Shown here one piece after another: positions 23,348-34,200 of a stretch of 64,000 nt of DNA. Numbering within the stretch: the first letter of the stretch is position 1; each line of letters begins with the position of its first letter. This DNA is from Podaxis mareebaensis (taxonomy: Eukaryota > Basidiomycota > Agaricomycetes > Agaricales > Agaricaceae), in NCBI GenBank assembly GCA_018524725.1, contig JAEUWP010000462.1, forward strand, positions 89,480 through 153,479. The letters are read 5' to 3'. Both the position numbers and the translations under genes were made by a program. A model generated the notes under the pieces. The model was not told the origin of the DNA and ran no database searches. It saw nothing but the letters and a program-made list of their open reading frames with translations.

Positions 23348-24826
23348 ATGAATAACAACCTCGAACATGGATCTCAAGGCAATCTGACGGACCCCTATAT
23401 TAGTTCTCTGAATTCTGCCAATCCGATGCCGGGCCAAAACCTCGCGCAGACGCACAATCGAAGCGAACAGGTGAGAATGATATTTCTTGTATCGGGACAC
23501 CCAGCTAAGCAGGCAGCAGGATATGCATCGGCAGGAGGAAGAGTACAAAAAATCTATTACGGTAGTATTTTGGTACCAGGTAATCTAATCCCGGTGATGA
23601 TTTTCGCTCTCGAGATCGTTGATGGAATTGTGTAGGCAAATGCGCCGCCCATCAGACTCCACCAGATGATCCCTACATTCCCTTATTTCCAACTCTCCCA
23701 AATCGACTCTCTCGTGGGCGAGCTGCGCTTGTCCCTAAACACCTATCTGGATACCTACAACCCCGATACCTGCCAGTGGGACCAACACCCTATTTCTGCT
23801 GTGCGCAAAGTCGAAAGCCAACAGCGATTGCTTTATCGCGTCCGAAAAAGCCTTTTGGAAGGACTCAAAGATGAGGAATGTTTGGATATCGACGAAGAGC
23901 TTAATATACAACGTCGATCCAACAGGTCCTTTCGGGCCCAATCCTCCAGCCCGGCACCAGCCAAGCACCGAAACAATTCAACACATCGATGTGTCTGCAA
24001 ACGCTCATCTGCAGATGACACCGACACAATCAACCACGTATCCTCCAAGGTCCACATACCCAACGACTACTATATCAACCACCAACCAATCCTACATCGC
24101 AACAACGATGACCAGGGAAATCTCACATCTGACACAAACGGAGCCTCATCAACATCAACAACAATACCACCTTCCACAAGTCCCACCAACACCCAATCCA
24201 CCACAACCCAATCCCTACCCACACCACCCTCATCATCTTCATCAAACGTATCCTCAGATGATTTCGCATACCCAGGCACGTCAATATACGATAACAACCC
24301 AACTCCCAACGCCTCAACCACAAACATATCAAGTCCCTCAAACCTCGCTATACCCATATCCCCATACCCACCTCACCCCCCACTCAAGCGCTGGCCAAAC
24401 GACTACACAGTCGCAGAGATCTCCGCAGGATTCAACGCAATGGATGCACTCGTGGCACAATCCGCCAACGGGTCAACTATGACACACAAGGCTGCTTTCG
24501 AACGTGTGTTCGGAAGTCGATATGTCAAGAGTACAGTATGTAGGCATCGTGGAGTGTGGAAGAAAGCACATGTAAGCTTGAAGGCGCGGTATGAGGCAAT
24601 GGGGCATGACGAACGAGCATACTGGGGAGAATTTGTTCGGCACGTTGAGGGGAGACCGTCTTCGCTCAGGGTCGCTGGGCCGAATTCGGGTTTAAATTCC
24701 GCGTCGAACGCGTCTTTGGTGCAGAGGCAAGGGGTGACTTCGGAGGATGAGGAGGGAGGGCCTGTGGATGAAGCTCATGTCATTAAGAGTTTGCAAGGTA
24801 ACCAAGGTGAGTCCGATTTCTGGTAA
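23348..24826 (+). CDS. Conserved fungal protein with Ser/Thr/Pro-rich linker and basic C-terminal domain
   Basis: Proposed exons 23348..23470, 23520..23561, 23636..24826 (1356 nt, 451 residues). Residues about 70-135 form a conserved-looking helical block (YFQLSQIDSLVGELRLSLNT, then VRKVESQQRLLYRVRKSLLEGL). A linker of about 150 residues is very rich in Ser, Thr, Pro and Asn. A second folded block starts at KRWPNDYTVAEISAGFNAMD and contains AFERVFGSRYVKSTVCRHRG and HDERAYWGEFVRHVEG. Its basic, aromatic-rich character suggests a DNA-binding regulator, but I cannot name the domain. The 42-nt exon 2 and the start codon are less certain. The final exon reads to TAA at 24826; a further intron near the end (GTGAGT at 24806) is possible. 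Confidence 0.7.
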
Positions 24827-25297
24827 TGCCTTGTCTCGTCGATTCACGCTGTCTGCGACTGTGCCGACAGTCGGCCCGACGATGCAGAGTCAGTAAACTC
24901 TTTCATCCTCGTATCCGTTAACTGACTTTGAATCTGTAATTGCCTTTAGATATCGACACCTATGAATCCTCTTTGACATCTCTCGCAAACGCTGCTCACA
25001 CATAATTCATTTGTTGAACGTATCGACACAACAGTCTCGGTTCAAAAACTTGTATAACACCAACGCTTTATGCACGCGCCTCTGAGACTCTACTATGCAC
25101 CCCTTCGTTTTCTCTGTAAAACTTCCCTTGTACAAGATTGTATACCATATATCACTCTCCATTCGCATTCGTCCACAGATCGTACAGGAAGGACCTATAA
25201 TCGTAATACCAGAACTATTTTCCGATACACAGACAGAAATCACTCAATATTCTTGCAAATGTTCTCATACATACGCTCGCTCCAAGTCGATCGACAG
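24827..25297. other. Convergent intergenic region
   Basis: About 470 bp between the ends of the conserved protein gene (+) and the P450 gene (-). No gene recognised. Confidence 0.5.
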
Positions 25298-27568
25298 TCA
25301 ATCGGCCTCGACCCTCCAGATCTTTAAAGGTACTTGGCCTCCTTCACATCCCTTTACCTTGGGCCTTGGCAAAATGGATGGATGTTTCTCGATTCGCGTC
25401 TCCGGCCCATCAGGTAGCTCGAACCTATAATAACGAATAATCATCGCCAATATAATCTAAAAGATTCATTTAGCCAAATTCATCAACCCAACCTGCAGGC
25501 TCCGTTTGTTGGACGCACCTTGAATTCAGCCAGCGCAAAAGTCCGACCCAAGCAAATCCTAGGTCCATCAGAAAACGTAAGGATGTGTCGATGTCCTTGA
25601 ATCTCCTTGGCTCTGTCAAAACGTTCGTCCAACCAGCGTTCGGGTACAAAATCTCTTGCATCCGGGCCCCAGAACGTCTCTGACGTATTCAAATATGCGA
25701 TGGGCGAGCTGATAATCGTTCCTTTGGCCACAACTAGGTTATCAGTAGTCGTTCCGTCCGCGGTTATGATGGGAGAAGTGAATGGGATGATGTCATCTTC
25801 TGCTGCCTAATATGATATCCAGAGTAAGGAAACCTCTTTTACGTGTTCCCAGGGCAGGAGCTAAAACGCACAACTCGAGTTGTTTCAGTCACTGGAGGGT
25901 GGAGACGGAGTATTTCATGTACGACTGCATCGAGATATGGGAGGCCTGATGTGATCTGCTCCCAGGATGGATCCATGCTGCCCAAGCTGGCAATCTCGTC
26001 TCGTAACTTTTGTTGCTTGTCGAGCTTTCTTGATAGTTCGATAAGAGCCCACTGGTAAGGGTTTCATGGGTGCTCTGAGGGTCTAAATCCATGGAACTTA
26101 CGGTGAGGCTAACTACACAAGTCATTTCCATGTTAGCATGTCGATAATCTCTTTCGTCAAACACATACTCGAGGTCGTTTCATAGCCTGCGGTTGGTTAG
26201 ATAGAGGTCCGAATCAAGGTTAACATGACGCACCTGCTAATAACAGAGTGTTCTGAAATCGTTGGAGTATTGAGCCCTTTTGCCGATCATCGGGTGGAAT
26301 TCCGGACCTACCATTTGAGCCAGAACTTCCTCCGAGGACATTTGGAGTTGCGTCCCTGCGTTCTCGGATTTGACTTATGGGGAAATATCAAATCTGAGGT
26401 CTAAGTCATTATCAAAAAGAAGCGTACCAAGCAGGCCGATGATTGACTTGTCCGCGATTACGGTATCCTCTTTCCCATCCCTGACCTGACGACTTCTCGC
26501 TAGGAGTTCGTCCGCGATTTTGCCCATTGTTTCCCTCAGCCGACGTAACATACGATTACTCCGTGTAGGTAGGTTTTGCAATGTGGGGAATACGGGCCCT
26601 AGAAAGAAGATTATGCGAGAGAAAAAGTCTGTGTGGGCGTCGTCGAACGAGTCGAAGACTTCAATAACGGGTGTGATTTCTCCTTCCAGTGCACCAAAGT
26701 CGTGGCCAAACCCTGCGATGCCTATCGAATCCAACCTGGTTATAATCTTGGATTGAATATTGGAGACGTAAAAAGGGTGGATTGATCACTGCCGTGTACT
26801 TACGAAACATGATTCATCCTGGATCTCCAACTTGTAGTCATGATGGGGTATGAAGTGGGGCTCGGATACGCACCATTTCTGAACGTCAATAATAGCATGC
26901 TCGCCTTTTGCATTATCGATTATAGCATCCCAGGAGTTCTTCATCTGATTTACGACGTGTCAGGCAGAGTTCTAACGAATGTGTATATTTATATCCTTAC
27001 TTTGTATGCAGAATCGTGGAAGACGGTGGATAGTCGTCGTATCGCGGCATTACTGAAGGCAGATGTAATAGTCTTGCGCTGCCTATGGTTGTGGTGAGGT
27101 TACAGAAACCCGGAATAAAATGCGAAGTCTTCACCTCTTATGACTGTCGCCCTCTGCCCAGAGTAATCCTCGACCAAACTGACTCTTAGTCAGCCTTGAC
27201 CGCGCCATCGTTTATCAAGTCTTATCACAACACACCAGATTCTCGATAAAGACACGAGCCAATTTTGTCTGTACATAGCCGTATGTTTCCCTCGAGTAGA
27301 AGTGCGCATTCGCTTTGGGATCGCAAATCACGATACGTCGAGATCCGAACGGTCCAGGGACGATGAACGCAGGACCGTACTCTTCAGCCCATTTCTCATA
27401 TACCAGTCCGGGACTGTCCTGTTCTTGGATGTAGCGGTAGAACCCGAAGACGAAGCTCATGTTCCTCGGGCCCCTTAACTGTGTGGTCCGTGGCCTTCTA
27501 AAGTGTGAGACCGCCTTGAATATGAAAAAAGACAGTACGACAAAGACAGCTGCATCGACTGGCGGCAT
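25298..27568 (-). CDS. Cytochrome P450 monooxygenase
   Basis: Thirteen exons on the minus strand: 27568..27236, 27178..27135, 27082..27001, 26944..26874, 26818..26804, 26735..26428, 26373..26312, 26252..26234, 26186..26169, 26112..26102, 26051..25872, 25806..25519, 25456..25298 (1590 nt, 529 residues). An N-terminal hydrophobic anchor (AAVFVVLSFFIFKAV) precedes the proline hinge (LRGPRN). Signature elements follow in order: SLDSIGIAGFGHDFG, the I-helix LLLAGYETTS (split by an intron), ExxR in HEILRLHPP, PERW, and the heme-cysteine loop FSDGPRICLGRTFALAEF. The conventional FGxG is FSDG here. It should act at the ER membrane with a reductase partner; the substrate is unknown. Exons of 15, 19, 18 and 11 nt are all required to keep frame. 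It lies 0.7 kb from a dehydrogenase gene on the same strand. Confidence 0.95.
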
Positions 27569-28249
27569 GAAGGCAGAGAGGCAAGGTAAGAACGGGTGTG
27601 GTGCCAGCTAGGACGGGGGGGTGTTTGTTGGACCAGATTGTACTGGTTCCCACTGTTAGCGTCCTAGGATCTGGCATTGTAGCAAAGGACGCCAAAATGG
27701 GGTTCGGTAATTTTTGGTTGTGCGCCTATGTATGTAAAGTGATGCCAGGGTACGGTTGCGGAGCTGTGGAGGTTAAATATGTCGGGTGTACTAAACCTTT
27801 GCGAGGGAGAGGGAATGATGAGCGTGCCAAAATGGTCACTTTCGGTGGCACGTGAATTCCGGGGACATCTTTTGATTGGCTGGGGCTGGCCAGCACTAAA
27901 ATTGGCCTCCTAACTCCTTGAGTCGTTCAGTGATCTCGAGTCAATGAAGCCTAGGAAGAGTTAGTACATTCTAGGGGTCGTATGTCTGTCTGTGGCGGCT
28001 AGGAGTTTGATACAGCAGCGGGGCTACCGTTATCGAAGTAAAGGTAGGTGAGGATTTCTTATCAAAATATGCACCGGGCAGGTAGGTGGCTTGGAAGGTA
28101 TCATGGCCCTGGGGAACCACCCTCTCTCTTTCAAGATCATTGGTCTTAGTAGGGTGTGCGCCAGTGTACGAGATGGAGAGATGGCAGTGCATAATTCCGG
28201 TAAACGAACCGTTGTTGTTACATTGAAAATTTGGGTTATACTGTACCAC
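27569..28249. other. Intergenic region between SDR and P450 genes
   Basis: About 680 bp that must hold the P450 promoter and the SDR terminator, since both genes run on the minus strand. Nothing else recognised. Confidence 0.5.
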
Positions 28250-29381
28250 TCAGAAATCCGTGCTTTGTGTTACTTCCTTCCATTCCTCAATGTTCGCCAA
28301 GGCCCTTTCTGATTCTTCCTTTATCGTTCCGTAGCAGTCGCTCCCCAACGCAAGGAATCTCGGGAACTCTTTGCTCTTTGCAACCCCTTCACCCCGCACG
28401 AGATCAACGATGACCTCGACTGCTTTTAGGGGATCTCCTGGCTGTTTTCCGTTATATGCTGGTAGCAAGCATTAGAATCGTATCGCATAGTATATTTGGA
28501 CATCAAACCCTGTAAAGCCGCGTCGGCTTTCTCTGACATAGCTCGATAGTCCTCGATCCGTGGAACCCAAGGCGCCCGATTGCTGGATGTCAAGAACGAA
28601 GTGCGGAAGTATCCAAAGTCAATGCAGATACTGCGCAAACCCAAGGGTGCAATTTCGTCGTGGAGCGTCAAGGATAAACCTGGATCAGCCAGTTGATACC
28701 GATGCGTTGCTCGTAAGACTTCCTCAAGGCAGCGTACCGCGGAATGCAAACTTGGTTGCAGCGTAGACTCCAGCGTTTGGGACGGACCTCCAACCACCAA
28801 TGGAACCCATGAATATCACTGTCCCTGACTTCTTCTCGCGCATATAGGGAAGGAACGCCCTAGTAACATTGAGCGCGCCAAATACATTCGTATTGAATTG
28901 ACTGAGAGTTTCTTCCGGCCTGATGAATTCCGGATCAATCAGAGAAGCGCGATGGACAGCATGAAGATCTCACGTATTTTCTTCGATTGCACCAACAAGG
29001 ATATATCCTACATGGGCAGTGAAGGGGAGAATCTATGTTGGCGTTGGAAAGACGTACCGGCGTTGTTTACAACCACATCTATCTTTCCATATATCCCCAC
29101 AGCTTTAGCAGCAATAGCCTTGAGGTCATCGATGGGAGCAGTGACATCAAGTTCCAATGTTTCTGCCCCCCGACCTTTGAGGTCGTCAAGTTGTGACAAG
29201 GAACGTGCGCGGGCTGTTGCTATGACCTTGTCTCCCCGGTTTAGGGCGGCGATGGCTAATTCACGCCCTAGGCCAGAGCTAGGTGAGGACCACCGATACC
29301 GTTAGTGATTCGACGAAAGGGGAAGATCCGGCCAAAGGCTCACGATGTGCCAGTAATCAACCAGACGAGCCGGCTAGCCAT
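28250..29381 (-). CDS. Short-chain dehydrogenase/reductase (classical SDR)
   Basis: Six exons on the minus strand: 29381..29344, 29278..29058, 29007..28974, 28919..28738, 28679..28509, 28458..28250 (855 nt, 284 residues). It contains the NAD(P) loop TGTSSGLG (split by intron 1), the LELDVTAP acidic-strand region, NNAG, the serine in FMGSIGG, the catalytic YAATK (YxxxK) and the product-side FGYFRTSFL motif. The arginine after the second strand (TARARSL) suggests NADP preference; this is inference. The length is usual for the family. It lies just upstream of the P450 gene in the same orientation, so oxidation and dehydrogenation of a shared substrate is possible but unproven. Confidence 0.93.
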
Positions 29382-30411
29382 TCTTTATGAGAGTACCTGT
29401 CCAACTGAAGACTCCTTCAACCAGGCGGCTCTCCTTTATATGACCTTCGACTCATTGGAATAGGCGTACCAAGTCTTCAATTGTACCTATTTTGTTCCGC
29501 CAAGACAAACTCAAGCCCTCCTAAACCTCCTTCAGTAAGCAAGGTATAATCGAGTATCGAAGGTGTTGTATCACGCATTGTCTTCTCATCATGCGGTAGC
29601 CCTACCTTCATCCAATGGCAGAATACCACGATGTGATCGGGTATACTTGGGAATAGAACACGTGAACACCGCCTGAGCCCTCCATCTTTGTTATTGATAT
29701 CGCCATCGTACCGGCACCTGTCGACAGACATTCAACAAAAAGGTGAAGGCGAAGATACTGCGCGCATAGACGTTTCATTTCGTGAACTAAGATCCCTAAG
29801 GTCAGCTGATCAGTGCTTCGAGAGCTCTCTTACTAGAAGCTGTCTACTTGTAGCCAAACTTTTGATAGCCGGCTTTCAAAGGTTTAACCGGTGTGGTCGC
29901 AGGTGTGAGTAGCGCTAACAGTAGATGAATGTAGAGAACGGGACCGAGTGGGTTCCTCGATAAGAACGCAATTGTCAGACATTGACTAGTCTACCAACTG
30001 AACGTGTAAGCATGAGCCTAGATGGGAAGGATCTCAACAACTTTTGCGATCGAATTTTAAAGGAATCCCTTCGTAGCTGGTGCCCGGACATCCGCTTGAT
30101 GAGTATCACAATTCACCAGGTGTTATTTAGTCCCGAGCTTCTCCCTTGTCCAGTCGAATACGGGCATTCGGAAAAAGAGAGCGTCAAGTCTCCGATACAA
30201 TTAGACAAAGGGGGGTGCTTTTCTGGAATACAAGGAATGCATCCTTCTAGGAAGCATGTCAAAAAAAAATCAAATACTCCGAGGTGCGAGCTATAATTAG
30301 ACCGGTCCGACCACGCAAACGGCTGGTGGACCGTTTGCTGTACTTATGTCCACCACTGTCCTGTGGTTGCAGCATGATCACTGTGCAGAATATCACGAAG
30401 GGGCGACTTTG
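29382..30411. other. Intergenic region left of the Copia element
   Basis: About 1 kb: the SDR promoter followed by unremarkable sequence up to the retrotransposon target-site copy CTTTG at 30407-30411. No gene recognised. Confidence 0.5.
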
Positions 30412-31060
30412 TGTTGAGGAATTAATCAGCATTACGCTTACATGTATACTTGCCATCGGCAGTACATGCTGAATCCTCGACAAATATGCTCTGCATTGAC
30501 AGAGATGTTATATTTTTGGAATCCTCCATAGCTTTGTGCTATGATTAGATTGATCCATTTCTATTAATACTTTTATACACATACGTAGACGTACGGCCTG
30601 TGTTAGTATTACTCATATCCTCATGGATTATGACTCGTAGAAACGTTCTATGACTGCAGATGACTCCTGTAACATATGGTAGAGTCATGTTCTTTCTTAT
30701 TTTAACTTTTACATGCACATTCTTCATGTTATACGTGTGTATGCCTTATGTTTACTTACTCATGCATGTATTTTACCCTTGACCCAGTGTCGTAGCTCTA
30801 TGGTATTTAAACCTTCATGTAGTAGCATACTTTCTTCACTGGAGTTTTACATTCCTCGTCTACTCAACTACTCAGCTACTCTAAGCTCAACATTCCTCGC
30901 TACTTTCAATTCGGTCTTATCTTCTCTGGTACACCTCAAGACTTGCCCTTTCCTCATTTCTCAGGTCTTCTTCCCATTTGACCAGCCTCGGATTGTGAGT
31001 AACTGGTTTACTCTCCACTGACGCTATGCTTGTGTAGTAGCAACCATTCTCCCCTCGTCA
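30412..31060 (+). repeat. Copia 5' LTR
   Basis: 649 bp, from TGTTGAGG to CTCGTCA. A TATTTAA sequence near 30804 is a candidate LTR promoter. It differs from the 3' LTR at 27 positions with no indels; every difference is a transition at a CpG or inferred former CpG. Confidence 0.95.
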
Positions 31061-31072
31061 GGTTATGGGCCC
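31061..31072 (+). other. Putative primer-binding site (half initiator tRNA-Met)
   Basis: The bases right after the 5' LTR, GGTTATGGGCCC, match the complement of the anticodon arm of eukaryotic initiator tRNA-Met (remembered as GGGCUCAUAACC) at 11 of 12 positions. Copia and Ty5 are known to prime from this internal half-tRNA. They do not match a usual tRNA 3' end. Confidence 0.6.
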
Positions 31073-31244
31073 CGAGACTCTCCTTCCGAGGATTCTCTCC
31101 TATTAACTTAGGATTGAGATAAAAGATGTCTTGGGATAAGCCTATTACTACCTTTATTGTTATCTGTATACAATGTTATACTAATACCCCATTTTATATT
31201 GCTTAGTTGATTTCTTATCTGCCAATTTCTTTGATACATCAAAT

Positions 31245-34200
31245 ATGGCTTCGACTATTGCTACTTCTTCCCTTCCTAAACTTGAGGGCCCCTCTAACTA
31301 TAAGTTCTGGACTCGTTGTCTCCAAGGAGCACTTTCCTTGATTAGTGTTACCAGTTCCATGGAAACGGGCTGGACTCTGACCAGTGGAACGGCGACAGCA
31401 CCTGCTCAGAATGACGCAGCTGAAACGGCATGTCAGAATCAGATGAAGGCACAAGCCTTATCGATTATCGAGAACACATTGCCTGATTCTATGCTGCTTC
31501 ATGGAAGAACAGCCCCAGACACCTTATGGACTTATCTCCAAACTCAATTTGGAACGCTTGGTCTAGCCAACATCTATGGCTTGTTCATCCGAGCTCTGAA
31601 AAAGAGAATCACTGGCAAAAGAGATATTGCGGTTGATATCGCTGAAATGGTGACTCTTTTCACTCAGGTTGAGGAAGCTACTGCTGCCATCCCTGAAGTT
31701 CTCAGAGCTATGGTTCTTCTTTTGGCTATTCCGGATGATTGGGATTCAGTCCAACAATTGTTGTTGACCAACAATACTATGATTGCTGCCCTAACTTGGA
31801 AAGTGGTTGCAGATGCTTTAAATGCTGAATGGGCTCAGCAGAATGGATGTAACAAAATGTCCACCCACCTCGCCAATGCTCAATCTGCTAACAAAGCTAA
31901 GCTTCCCAATGACCAAGGCGGTCCTTCTGCCTGGAATAAATCTTGTCTGGGTCCACCTTGGAGTCGATTTATCCCTCAGCCTGTCAGCTGGGATAAAACC
32001 TCCAACAGTCCCAAGCCTCAAGGCCAACAAGGCGGTCAGCCTGGTCAATGGCAGACCATCAAGCCAAAGAAGAAGAGGGCTCCCAAGAAGAAGAAGTCCC
32101 CTAATGCCTCAGCCAAACCAACTGATTCCATGGCGGGTTTTGCTGCACCTGCTCACCTAGTGGCGGCACATCCACTTCCCCCTGTTGGTACTGGTAGACC
32201 TTACACAGGTCCCAACATGCACCCATTCGACCTCTTAGATCGAATCCAGAGGCCACAAGTGAATGCACCTCGCATTCTGCCTCAGGCTTTGGTCCAACAA
32301 TGCCTTGCTGCTACGGTTCTGCAGGATCGTCCCCTGCTTCCCTCACTTTCTCATCGGGTACGATCTCAAAACCCTGTTCCCATTGCTCTGACTTACTTTT
32401 CTGCTTTGCAGGAGAAACGTAAGTTTGAAGAGTCAAAAATAGAGGCGAGTAACCTCTGTTTTACTGCTATTCTTGAGCTTGAGATAATCAATCTCGCACA
32501 GGAGGCACAAGAAACTCTTCAGGCGATGAAATGTCAATGAACTGATACTGCGACTAAGTCACTGGATCAGATTCGAGAGGAACAGAAGATCAAGACCCAA
32601 TGCTATCGCAACATCAATCACGCTTGTAAGCTTCATCGTGCTCCTACTAAATGAAGTGTTCAAGAGCTGATTGAGGAAACCTTACTCCTCATGTCGCTAG
32701 ATGATGCATCCAAGAAAGTGAAGAACTTCAACGAAGACTTCCCACCACTTCTGGGACAGTCTGGTCTTCTTCCACCCAGTCACCCAGTCGAGGTAGGCAA
32801 TTATGCTCGACATGTCTGCATGGGTAAATGGACTAAAAATCTGCCCAAGAAGACCGCTCCCTCCATGCAGCGAGCTGAAAAGCTGTATGATGTTGTCAAA
32901 GAAGCTCTTCATGAACACAAGGAAGAGAAGCAGAGGAAGGCTCATGAACTTCGCTTCAAGAAGAAGCCAAAGGTTCAAGGGGAATGCTACATCCCACACA
33001 TAGGTCGCTTCTATCAAGATCTGATGAACCAATTAATTCATTTTGGTGTTATTCAGGATACTTGCGAAGTCGATCCTAAAGTATGTGTTAACCCTATTGG
33101 TCAATTATGGCTTATTCATTTCCTTGTTACTCAACAGGGAGAACAAAGCTCTCGTGCCCTACAAGAGGCGCTTGCTGTGATCGACAAAAACCCTGAAGGT
33201 TATCCATCTGATCCAAAAGATGTCGAATACCTTTACTCAATAGGCTTAACAGAACGTGAATGGGATGAAGCAATGGCGCCTTCGACCTCGTCGGTCGATG
33301 TTCCGCCTGCACCACCTTCTTCTCCATGGCTTCCCAGAGCATCTCATCCCAATGATGAGATCGATCTCGTCGGGAGCGATGTCAAAGATCACCCGCCTCT
33401 TGTCAACAGCCCACGTCATCTATCTGATGTAGATTATGATGCCAATGACACGAGTGATGCCGATAGCAACTTCGAGAAGAAGAAGGCTATGGGGTATGTA
33501 ATCCATATCTTATCACCATCATCTGATGCTGATCACCTCCATACTCAGACCAGTCACAACGCTTCCTCTTGGGAAGAAGAAGGGCAAGCTCAGCAAGAAG
33601 CACCACACCAAGGCCAAACGTCGTGAGGTTTAGAGGGTCGTCCGTGCAGGACAGAAGGAGGAAGAGGAGATGAGCACCTACCATCACGGGAATGGATACT
33701 TAGGTGGCTCATAGCTTTGGACAATGTAAATTTCTGTGATGGATCATGTACAGAACACGTAGCGATGTGCACAAGCACATCTTGTTTTAATGTCATTCAT
33801 TCTGTACATGCACCTCCTAGTCCGAAATCCTCTAAGATCAGAAGATATGAAGATGATGAGATAATAAGAATGGATGAGTATGATGCTATTTGGTTATTAG
33901 ATTCAGGAGCATCTGGCCATTATACGCCATATATGGAAGACTTTATTGACTTCCAGTATTACCCTGAACCTATAACTGTATACACTGCCGGTGAACCAAT
34001 GATATCACCAGGCCACAGTACCATTTTGGTTGAAACCATGGTTAATACAGATAATGGCACTCGGATACTTAATCATTCATATCTATATCCAGTGCACTAT
34101 CTACAAGGTAGCGGAGATTGATTGTTATCAGTTGGTCAGCTCGCCAAGGCTGGAGCTAAAATAGAAACCACTGATATCTGCTCACGTGTCAACAACTCTT

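Noticed and set aside
25298..29381. A full secondary-metabolite cluster
   Set aside because: No polyketide synthase, NRPS, terpene cyclase or dedicated transporter adjoins the P450/SDR pair; the MFS gene is 25 kb away beyond unrelated genes.
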